DNA from: Acidobacteriota bacterium
Lineage (GTDB): Bacteria > Acidobacteriota > Vicinamibacteria > Vicinamibacterales > UBA2999
Length of the DNA stretch: 31,616 nucleotides
Direction of reading: 5' to 3'
Assembly (NCBI GenBank): GCA_013140955.1
Contig: JABFRY010000153.1
Location: forward strand, 1-31,616
Shown: positions 25,876 to 31,616 of the stretch, piece by piece
How the letters are laid out: the number at the start of each line of letters is the position of its first letter
Position numbering within the stretch: position 1 is the stretch's first letter
Notes under the pieces: model-generated
The model's database searches: none
What the model saw: the letters and a program-made list of their open reading frames with translations, nothing else
Told to the model about the DNA's origin: nothing
Translations under genes and position numbers: made by a program

Positions 25876-26592
25876 GTGACCTCGTCCGCCCGGTCAGGTG
25901 ACCACGCGTCGAGCCCCGTGCAGAAGTCCAGGGCGGTTGCCGCCAGCTACGTGGGTGTGTTGCTGTTCTCGGGCCTCGTCTTCCTTGGGGCTGGCACGTT
26001 CGCCTACTGGCCGGGACTCCTCTATCTCGTCCTCGCGCTCTGGGGCGCGACGCTCACGCACCTGCTTGCGCCGGCGGGCTCCACCATCGCCGCGGACCGC
26101 GCCCGCGACGCCCATGCAGGGCAGGCCTGGGACCGGCGGCTGCTTGGCGTGTACTTCCTGCTGAACCTCGTGGCGTTGCTGACGGCGGGCCTGGACTCCG
26201 GTCGCTACGGCTGGACCGGTGCCGTGCCGGTGTCCGTCACCGTGGCCGGCGCGGGGCTCATGGTGGCGGGGCAGGCGCTCTTCGCGGTGGCGCGGCGGCA
26301 GAACGCCTTCTTCTCGAGCACCGTGCGCATCCAGACCGAACGCGACCACCGCGTCTGTGACACCGGTGTGTACCGTGTGGTCCGTCATCCTGGCTACCTG
26401 GGCATGCTCCTGTCGCAGCTCGCGCTGCCGCTCGTCCTGCAGTCGTACTGGACGTTCATCCCCGCAGGTCTCGCGGCGGCGGTGCTGGTGGCGCGCACGG
26501 CGAAGGAGGACCGCTATCTCGCCGAGGAGCTTCCCGGCTACCGGGACTATGCGCGCCGTACGCCCAGCCGGCTCGTGCCAGGCGCCTTCTGA
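25876..26592 (+). CDS. ICMT-like membrane methyltransferase family protein
   Basis: 238 residues from GTG 25876, chosen because GAGG lies 9 nt upstream; GTG 25825, overlapping the upstream gene, is an alternative adding 17 residues. About five hydrophobic helices precede a conserved C-terminal part: RVCDTGVYRVVRHPGYLGML and KEDRYLAEELPGYRDYARRT. These are the S-adenosylmethionine-binding signature of the isoprenylcysteine carboxyl methyltransferase/phospholipid methyltransferase superfamily. Bacterial members methylate lipids or unidentified small substrates, and few are characterised. The gene begins 16 nt after the Rieske-FMN reductase stop and is probably co-transcribed with it. The substrate cannot be inferred. 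Confidence 0.85.
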   Translation: MTSSARSGDHASSPVQKSRAVAASYVGVLLFSGLVFLGAGTFAYWPGLLYLVLALWGATLTHLLAPAGSTIAADRARDAHAGQAWDRRLLGVYFLLNLVALLTAGLDSGRYGWTGAVPVSVTVAGAGLMVAGQALFAVARRQNAFFSSTVRIQTERDHRVCDTGVYRVVRHPGYLGMLLSQLALPLVLQSYWTFIPAGLAAAVLVARTAKEDRYLAEELPGYRDYARRTPSRLVPGAF

Positions 26593-26710
26593 CATCGGGC
26601 ACCTGCGCCGGAGTGCCACAGCGAGCCGTAGCCAGATGCCCCGCGCGGCCCCGGCTCCCCAGGTCGAACGCTGGGCCTGCTTGGAGCGCTACGCCGAAGC
26701 GCATACGGCC

Positions 26711-27889
26711 CTACGGTGCGGGTTCGAGGCGCAGCAGGGCGCCGACCTCCTGGTCGGTGAGCACGTAGATGAAGCCGTCCGGCCCCTCGCGCACGTCACG
26801 CACGCGCTGGTGCAGGTCGTCGAGCAGGCGCTCCCGACGGATGTCCTCGAAGTTGTCGTTGAGCACGACGCGCTGCAGGTGCCCGGTGCCGCGCACCTCG
26901 CCGTACTGCGCGCTGCCGACGAACAGGTTGCCCTTCCACGCGGGGAAGCGGTCGCCGCCATAGATCATGAGGCCCGACGGCCCGATGGACGGCACCCAGA
27001 GGATCTGTGGCAGCTCGATGCCCTCGCGGTACGGCACCGGCGACACCCGCTGGCCGCGGTACTGCCGTCCGAAGCTCGAGATGGGCCAGCCGTAGTTGCG
27101 GCCTGCGCGGATGATGTTCACCTCGTCGCCGCCGTTGGGGCCGTGCTCGGCCTGGAAGAGCTGTCCTGACGGGTGCCAGAAGAGGCCGAGGTGATCCCGG
27201 TGCCCCAGGCTGTAGATCTCCGGTCGATAGCCCGGCGTGCCCACGAAGGGGTTGTCCGGCGGAATCGAGCCATCGTCCCGCAGCCGCAGCACCTTGCCGT
27301 AGGAGCTGCCCGGCTCCTGCGCAAGCTGCCACCCGGGCGCAGGCTCCACCAGGGCCGCCGGCACCGTCATGTAGATGGTGGTGTCGGGGCCGAACGCCAG
27401 CCGGCTGCCCCCGAGACTGGTGCCCCACTCGGTGGCGTACAGCTCCTCTACGTTGGTGAGCGTGGTGCCGTCGAACGTGCCGCGCCCCAGCGCGTGCGCG
27501 GCGTCGCGGTTCGGCCCGGGCTTGGTGTACGCGAAATAGAGGAGCCGGTTGCGGGCGAAGTCGGGGTGCGGCAGCACGTCGAAGAGGCCGTCGTTGCCGC
27601 GCGCGTAGATCTCCGGCAGACCGGCCACCGGCTGCGGTTCGAGCACCCCGTTGCGGACCACGCGCAGGCGGCCCGGGCGCTCGGTGACGAGGATGGTGCC
27701 ATCCGGCAGGAAGGCCAGGCCGAAGGGGCGCTGCAAGGCCTTGGTGATCACCGTCACCTTGACCGTGTGCTGCTCGGCGCTGTCGAAGACCCAGGGCCCG
27801 TCGCCGAGCGGCGCACGGGGCAGGTCCACCACCGTGGACTGGGCGAAGACCATCGAACCAAGGCAGAGAATCAGGGCGGCGATGCGCAT
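26711..27889 (-). CDS. PQQ-dependent sugar dehydrogenase family protein, exported
   Basis: 392 residues from ATG 27889; GGAGGGAG lies 10 nt upstream, whereas an upstream in-frame GTG would sit on that site. A signal peptide (MRIAALILCLGSMVFAQ) implies a periplasmic location. The rest is a six-bladed beta-propeller of the soluble aldose sugar dehydrogenase/YliI type: RPFGLAFLPDGTILVTERPGRL, NDGLFDVLPHPDF, EHGPNGGDEVN (cofactor/Ca region) and the final blade EGPDGFIYVLTD. The usual GHRNPQGL segment reads GHRDHLGL, a change in an otherwise well-kept motif. The enzyme would oxidise aldoses using PQQ and pass electrons to a respiratory acceptor. No PQQ biosynthesis gene is in the window. It is transcribed convergently with the ICMT-like gene. 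Confidence 0.88.
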   Translation of the reverse strand: MRIAALILCLGSMVFAQSTVVDLPRAPLGDGPWVFDSAEQHTVKVTVITKALQRPFGLAFLPDGTILVTERPGRLRVVRNGVLEPQPVAGLPEIYARGNDGLFDVLPHPDFARNRLLYFAYTKPGPNRDAAHALGRGTFDGTTLTNVEELYATEWGTSLGGSRLAFGPDTTIYMTVPAALVEPAPGWQLAQEPGSSYGKVLRLRDDGSIPPDNPFVGTPGYRPEIYSLGHRDHLGLFWHPSGQLFQAEHGPNGGDEVNIIRAGRNYGWPISSFGRQYRGQRVSPVPYREGIELPQILWVPSIGPSGLMIYGGDRFPAWKGNLFVGSAQYGEVRGTGHLQRVVLNDNFEDIRRERLLDDLHQRVRDVREGPDGFIYVLTDQEVGALLRLEPAP

Positions 27890-27913
27890 GTCAGGCACTC
27901 CCTCCGGCGCCCA

Positions 27914-27919
27914 TAGTAT
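27914..27919 (+). promoter_or_regulatory. Candidate -10 (TAGTAT) giving a near-leaderless mRNA
   Basis: TAGTAT ends 17 nt before the ATG of the EVE-like fusion gene, so the mRNA would start only about 10 nt before the ATG. No Shine-Dalgarno sequence precedes that ATG. The same string TAGTATCCT occurs at 24483, ahead of the Rieske-FMN reductase gene. Confidence 0.35.
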
Positions 27920-27936
27920 CCTCCCGTCGCACCCCC

Positions 27937-29196
27937 ATGGTCTTTGCGATCAAGGCGGACATTGCCGATCTGTCGGCGCAGACCTTCAGGTTCGTGCGCC
28001 GGAAGACGATGTATGGCGGGAAGCGCATTGCCGCGGGCGATGTCCTGTACATCTTTGCCAGCGAGAACGAAGGCGGTCCCGGGCTCATCGCCAGGGGCGT
28101 CGTCACGAAGGCCGCGGCGGTGCCGAAGACGCCCGGTGTTGTGAGGCAGACGCCGCTCGTCACCATCCAGGTGACGCGCACCGGCACCGCCAGGCGGCCC
28201 CTCGGACGGGGAGAGCTGCGGTCGTGTTCCGACTGGCGTGACGGACGGCCCGAAACCGAGCTCAACTTCAAGTTCTACCGGCAGGCCACGAACAAGATCG
28301 TGGGCCTCTCGGATGTGGCCGCCGCGTACCTCGAAGGGTTCTTCGCGCGCGCGCGCCGGGAGCCCACGGCGGATGCCGCTGTTCGAGTCCTGTTGTGCAT
28401 GGCGGCCGTGTCGCTGGCGGCCTTCGGGTGCGTGGCACCGGACCCTGCACCTGCGCTGCCCGGAACATGGGTGGAAGCGGGAACGGGGATGATGTTTGCC
28501 CGTCTCGAGCCTGGCACGTTCACGATGGGCACGCCGGAGAACGAGGCCGGGCGGGAGCCGCAGGAGCAGCAGCACCTCGTGCGTCTACCCGACCCCTTCT
28601 GGCTCGGCATCTTCGAGGTGACGCAGCACGAGTGGCAGGCGGTGATGGGCACCAGCCCGAGCCACTTCCCCGATGCGAGCGGGCGGCGTCCCGTGGAGAA
28701 CGTCACATGGGTCGAGGTGCACGCGTTCCTCGACCGCCTCACGGCGCGCGCGCCGGGCAACCGCTTTCGCCTCCCGACGGAGGCCGAGTGGGAGTACGCC
28801 TGCCGGGCCGGGACGACCAACGCGTACGGCACCGGGCCCACCTTCGGACCTGCGCAGGGCAACATCGCCACGTCGATCGCCCGCAGCATGGCGGGTGACG
28901 GACAGACGATGGCGGTCGGCGCCTTTCCTCCCAACGCCTGGGGCCTGCACGACATGCAGGGGAACGTGTGGGAATGGACCGAGGACCCGCATTGCCCGTA
29001 CCCGGACGGTCCCATCGTCGATCCGGCGCCGGCGTGTGACAGCCCCCTGAAAGTCATTCGAGGCGGCAGTTGGTACTTCGAGGCCGACAGCGCCCGATGC
29101 GGGCTTCGGTATACGCACCATCCCGACGATCGGGGCTTCAGCCTGGGATTTCGCGTGGTCCGCGAGCCGGTGGACCCGGACGCGAACGCACGCTGA
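27937..29196 (+). CDS. EVE/PUA-like domain fused in frame to an FGE-sulfatase domain
   Basis: 419 residues read as one chain. Residues 1-140 look like a complete cytoplasmic EVE/PUA-like protein (FVRRKTMYGGKRI, GDVLYIFASENEGGPGLIARG, ELNFKFYRQATNKIVGLS); that fold often binds modified nucleotides. Residues about 149-165 (VRVLLCMAAVSLAAFGC) are a hydrophobic run ending in a lipobox-like AFGC, as in an exported lipoprotein. Residues about 175-410 are a formylglycine-generating-enzyme/SUMF1 fold (MGTPENEAG, FEVTQHEWQAVMG, RLPTEAEWEYACRAG, GNVWEWTED, VIRGGSWYF, LGFRVVR). Only one Cys (SARCGLRY) sits near the FGE active-site pair, so true formylglycine activity is doubtful, and no sulfatase gene is nearby. 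It could be two genes merged by loss of a stop codon, or one oddly arranged fusion. No ribosome-binding site is seen before ATG 27937. Confidence 0.7.
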   Translation: MVFAIKADIADLSAQTFRFVRRKTMYGGKRIAAGDVLYIFASENEGGPGLIARGVVTKAAAVPKTPGVVRQTPLVTIQVTRTGTARRPLGRGELRSCSDWRDGRPETELNFKFYRQATNKIVGLSDVAAAYLEGFFARARREPTADAAVRVLLCMAAVSLAAFGCVAPDPAPALPGTWVEAGTGMMFARLEPGTFTMGTPENEAGREPQEQQHLVRLPDPFWLGIFEVTQHEWQAVMGTSPSHFPDASGRRPVENVTWVEVHAFLDRLTARAPGNRFRLPTEAEWEYACRAGTTNAYGTGPTFGPAQGNIATSIARSMAGDGQTMAVGAFPPNAWGLHDMQGNVWEWTEDPHCPYPDGPIVDPAPACDSPLKVIRGGSWYFEADSARCGLRYTHHPDDRGFSLGFRVVREPVDPDANAR

Positions 29197-29225
29197 CACC
29201 GCGCGGTGGCGCAGCGTGACGCGGC

Positions 29226-29963
29226 TCACCGCCGCGCAGGGACAGCGGCTCGCGGAGTGCGAATCCGCCACGCGCCGAGCAGCAGCAGGCCGACCGCCAC
29301 AAGCACCGCGGCCGATGGTTCCGGTACCGCCAGGCGGTACACCTTCGAACCATCCACGTACACGGGAGGACCGCCGCCGAGCGGCACGTACCACGCGACC
29401 GAGAAGATCTGCCCCACACTGCCGGCGCCGCCTCGCTCCAGGAGCAGGCGCGCCAGATCCTGCGCCGTCGGCACGGGCTGAGGCCCCACGAAGAAGAAGC
29501 GGTCGAGTTCGAGGACGCTCAGCCAGACCCGCTCGCACTCCCCGGTGGCTGAGCAGCCAGCGAGGATGTCGCTGTCGAGCACCTGCACGTGTGTCTCCGC
29601 ACTGGCCCCCTCGAGTTCAGCCTCGAGTCGCCACTGGCGTGCGGGCGCCCCGCCCCAGGGGTCCGGCAAAATGGGGAGATTGACGGACGACAGCAGCGGC
29701 CCGTTCAGGCGCAGCACCGAGCGGTCGGGCAGCAACTCGATCTCGACATCGTCGTCGTCGTAGGCCAACTGGATCACCGCGGTCTCGGTGCCCGGCGCGC
29801 AGTTCACGTACTGTCCATGCCCGATCTGGTCGCACACCTCCGCTACCCGGTAGCGCAGGTTGAGCGTGACGGGAGACGCGGACGCGGAGGCGGTGAGGCA
29901 GACGAGCAAGAGGCCAGCCGCGGAGGCGGGCCCGAGTCCCCGAGCGAGCCAGTGTCGTGACAT
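29226..29963 (-). CDS. PEP-CTERM sorting-signal protein
   Basis: 245 residues from ATG 29963; GGAGG is 7 nt upstream, so an in-frame extension to 29981 is rejected. An N-terminal signal peptide is cleaved near SASA (about 30). At the C-terminus VPEPSAAVLVAVGLLLLGAW followed by RIRTPR is a PEP-CTERM signal (from V213): VPEP, a hydrophobic helix, then basic residues, recognised by exosortase in exopolysaccharide-producing Gram-negative bacteria. The middle ~180 residues are beta-rich (VIQLAYDDDDVEIELL) with four cysteines that may form disulfides, and no family is recognised. No exosortase gene lies in the window. The product is probably surface-exposed or released. Confidence 0.82.
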   Translation of the reverse strand: MSRHWLARGLGPASAAGLLLVCLTASASASPVTLNLRYRVAEVCDQIGHGQYVNCAPGTETAVIQLAYDDDDVEIELLPDRSVLRLNGPLLSSVNLPILPDPWGGAPARQWRLEAELEGASAETHVQVLDSDILAGCSATGECERVWLSVLELDRFFFVGPQPVPTAQDLARLLLERGGAGSVGQIFSVAWYVPLGGGPPVYVDGSKVYRLAVPEPSAAVLVAVGLLLLGAWRIRTPRAAVPARR

Positions 29964-30074
29964 GAGTGATCCTCCAGGCACAGTATGCGCGTTGTGCTGA
30001 CGCCGGCGAGACAGTGCAAGGACTCAGCCGTATCGGAAGCCCGGGCTGCCTGCTCTTGTGGCTCCTCCCGGCCC

Positions 30075-30099
30075 GCAGGTGGGGAGTCTTCCCACCTGC
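30075..30099. other. Long inverted repeat in a divergent promoter gap
   Basis: GCAGGTGGG (30075-30083) pairs perfectly with CCCACCTGC (30091-30099); with a G-T pair and two further pairs the stem reaches about 12 bp around a 3-nt loop. It lies midway in the 228-bp gap between the divergent PEP-CTERM and DUF6152 genes, with no T-tract on either strand. It could be an operator for both genes or a structured RNA. Confidence 0.55.
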
Positions 30100-30165
30100 C
30101 CGTGGAAATCCCGGCTCTGGGTCGTGCGCCCGGCGTCACGCCAGCGCAACAGGGGCGGACCCGCG

Positions 30166-30171
30166 TAGAAT
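30166..30171 (+). promoter_or_regulatory. Candidate -10 (TAGAAT) for the DUF6152 gene
   Basis: TAGAAT lies 20 nt before the ATG, leaving a leader of about 14 nt that contains GGAGG. The -35 position is poor. The string matches the candidate -10 of the DUF5916 gene. Confidence 0.35.
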
Positions 30172-30191
30172 GCGCCGTGGAGGTGTGTGCC

Positions 30192-30578
30192 ATGACACAG
30201 AGATCGCAGGCTCTCGTGCTCCTCGTGCTGGTCGTCGTGCTGGTGTGCGTGCCGGTCGTATCCGCGCACCATGCGTGGCCCGTCAACCAGGAGCGCCTGG
30301 TCACCGTCAAGGGAACGGTCACGTCCATCATCTGGGCCAACCCGCATCCGATGATCGCCATCGACGTACGCAACGACGCCGGCGAGGTGGAGAAGTGGAG
30401 CATCGGCGGGCCGGCCATCAACCGGATGGTGGCCAACGGCTGGTCCGAGAGCACCGTGAAGCCCGGTGATGAGATCACGGGCATCGGCTATCAGTTCAGG
30501 GACGGCACGAAGGTGATTCGCCTGGAGCGCGTGATGCTGCCCGACGGCCGCGAGATGCGCGTGTACGCCCGACGATAG
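30192..30578 (+). CDS. DUF6152 family exported protein
   Basis: 128 residues from ATG 30192, with GGAGG 8 nt upstream. A long hydrophobic signal peptide ends at VVSA, so the mature protein would begin H26-H27. An N-terminal His-His after cleavage, VTVKGTVTSIIWANPHPMI and a small beta-barrel (OB-like) C-terminal part (VKPGDEITGIGYQFRDGTK) are typical of DUF6152. An amino-terminal histidine right after the cut recalls copper-binding histidine braces, but this is only a suggestion. The family is abundant in Acidobacteriota and Proteobacteria, and its function is unknown. Confidence 0.85.
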   Translation: MTQRSQALVLLVLVVVLVCVPVVSAHHAWPVNQERLVTVKGTVTSIIWANPHPMIAIDVRNDAGEVEKWSIGGPAINRMVANGWSESTVKPGDEITGIGYQFRDGTKVIRLERVMLPDGREMRVYARR

Positions 30579-30656
30579 GCGACGCTCCACGAGAGGCCGG
30601 TTGCTGTCGGCCGTGGCTGATCAGTGGGCCTGTTGCCCCCGGGGAGGGGGCTCTGC

Positions 30657-31091
30657 ATGGCGTCCGACTACCGCACACCGTCCGACATTCATCCGTGCCT
30701 CACCTACGACGACGCCCCGGCTGCGATCGAGTGGCTGTGCCGCGTCTTCGGCTTCGAGAAGCGGCTGGTCGTGCCCGGGCCCGACGGCACGATCCGGCAC
30801 TCCGAGCTGCGGCTCGGGTCTGGGGTCGTGATGGTGAGTTCGCCGCAGCCGGAGGCCGGTCGCTTCGGTCCGCGCAGCGACCGCGGCGCGCCCAGTATCC
30901 TCAGCGTGTGTGTGGCCGATCCGGACGCCCACCATGCCAGGGCCAAGGCGGCGGGGGCGCGCATCGTGCGCCCGCTCCGCGACGAGGACTACGGCGCCAG
31001 GGGCTACGGGACCGAGGATCTGGAAGGGCATCAGTGGTACTTCGCAGACTACCGGCCGGGCGCCCACTGGGACGAGCCGTCGGGCGGGTAG
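30657..31091 (+). CDS. VOC (glyoxalase/bleomycin resistance-like) family protein
   Basis: 144 residues from ATG 30657, chosen because GGGGAGG precedes it; an in-frame ATG at 30624 would add 11 residues. Two beta-alpha-beta-beta-beta modules of the vicinal oxygen chelate fold are seen: HPCLTYDDAPAAIEWLCRVFGFEKR with RHSELRLGSGVVMV, and SILSVCVADPDAHHARAKAAGA with EDLEGHQWYFADY. The order and the closing GYGTEDLEGHQWYF resemble PhnB-like proteins. Members bind a metal or small molecule; whether this is a glyoxalase, a dioxygenase or a resistance protein cannot be read from sequence. It is a stand-alone gene. Confidence 0.88.
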   Translation: MASDYRTPSDIHPCLTYDDAPAAIEWLCRVFGFEKRLVVPGPDGTIRHSELRLGSGVVMVSSPQPEAGRFGPRSDRGAPSILSVCVADPDAHHARAKAAGARIVRPLRDEDYGARGYGTEDLEGHQWYFADYRPGAHWDEPSGG

Positions 31092-31145
31092 GATCTGCGG
31101 CCCATGGAGTCGGCAGGCGACTCGCGCGGGTGCCGGCGCGCAGCC

Positions 31146-31616
31146 TCAGCGCGGGCTTGGCGGCCGCATCGCATCCAGGCGGTTCTGCGCCGCCATGATC
31201 TCCCGCTTCAGGCGCCGGACCATGTCGCGCACGAGGTCTTTGCCCGTCGCGGCGGCGTCGTCCACCATCACCTTCAGCTGCCACATGGGGGTGGCCTGCA
31301 GCTCGGCCAGGTTCCGGGACAACCCGTCGAGCTGCTCCTCCCCCTGGGCGATCCGGCGCTCGAGACGCAGGCGCGTGGCTTCGGCACCGGTGCCCTGGAC
31401 CGCCTCCGGGCTTCGTTCCCACGCGCTCAGGATGCCGCGCAGCTGTTCCTCGTCGCCCAGGGCGTAGGCACGGTTGGCTTCGATCATGAGCGCGTGACGG
31501 CGATCACGCGCCGTGTCGTCGGAGGCCAGGTCGGGATGGATCGCCTTGGCCACGTCGCGAAACAGACGCCGGACGCCGTCGGACACGAATCGCGGCGCCG
31601 ACTCCCCGCCGGGAGG
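31146..31616 (-). CDS. J-domain protein with coiled-coil tail (partial, 5' end outside window)
   Basis: The frame is open to the window edge; the stop is at 31146. A GTG at 31586 could start a 146-residue form, but the reading continues upstream without a break (PPGGESAPRFVSDG), so the gene probably begins outside. VRRLFRDVAKAIHPDLA holds the HPD tripeptide of J domains, which stimulates the ATPase of Hsp70 (DnaK). After it comes a helical region (ALMIEANRAYALGDEEQLRGIL) and a charged coiled-coil-like tail (residues about 70-140 of the short form). No glycine-rich or zinc region is present, so it is a class C-type J protein rather than DnaJ itself. Its client is unknown. Confidence 0.75.
   Translation of the reverse strand, partial: PPGGESAPRFVSDGVRRLFRDVAKAIHPDLASDDTARDRRHALMIEANRAYALGDEEQLRGILSAWERSPEAVQGTGAEATRLRLERRIAQGEEQLDGLSRNLAELQATPMWQLKVMVDDAAATGKDLVRDMVRRLKREIMAAQNRLDAMRPPSPR

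Noticed and set aside
26593..26710. Terminator in the convergent gap between the ICMT-like and sugar dehydrogenase genes
   Set aside because: Only a 5-bp stem (GCGCT/AGCGC) was found, with no T-tract; too weak to list.
28364..28492. Alternative frame starting at the ATG near 28364 as the true start of the FGE-sulfatase gene
   Set aside because: That frame gives no signal peptide and does not join the FGE domain; a shift would have to be assumed.

Overview
The window is chromosomal DNA of a very GC-rich bacterium. Gene content suggests an Acidobacteriota member, possibly of the Vicinamibacteria/Luteitalea type: a DUF5916 outer-membrane protein, a DUF6152 protein, a secreted DinB-like protein, a PEP-CTERM protein, a b6f-like cytochrome b fused to cytochrome c, and a full-length beta' with a large insertion after the trigger loop. 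The placement is inference from protein families; no 16S rRNA gene is present.

Layout. (1) 1-2.9 kb, minus strand: a GTGA-coupled pair, DUF5916 outer-membrane protein then a DinB-like protein, with a 16-bp tandem repeat at the window edge. (2) 3.1-6.1 kb, plus strand: a pirin, then a two-gene bc-type complex (Tat-exported Rieske protein and cytochrome b fused to a diheme cytochrome c) with its own promoter and a strong hairpin behind it. (3) 6.2-23.2 kb, plus strand: one long transcription/translation supercluster, rpsL-rpsG-fusA-tuf-rpmG-tRNA(Trp)-secE-nusG-rplK-rplA-rplJ-rplL-rpoB-rpoC plus a 48-codon membrane ORF, closed by a hairpin. It starts at a good sigma70-type promoter with a ~300-nt structured leader, and hairpins occupy several of its gaps. 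(4) 23.4-31.6 kb: mostly single accessory genes: DUF427, DUF4386 membrane protein, a Rieske-flavodoxin fusion, an ICMT-like methyltransferase, a PQQ-type sugar dehydrogenase, an EVE-like/FGE-sulfatase fusion, a PEP-CTERM protein, DUF6152, a VOC protein and a partial J-domain protein.

Most notable. The core machinery is ordinary in content but not in detail. RpoB carries an extra ~62-residue, eight-cysteine insertion whose first half copies the spacing and flanking residues (WECxCGK) of the N-terminal zinc-binding domain of RpoC in the same operon. EF-Tu has lost the near-universal switch I RGITI sequence (it reads KILTI), has five extra residues before it, and the tuf gene has a G-ending codon style unlike fusA and the r-protein genes beside it. 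The str operon and the secE-rpoBC operon are joined head to tail around one tuf. I found no CRISPR array, insertion sequence, prophage or rRNA gene.
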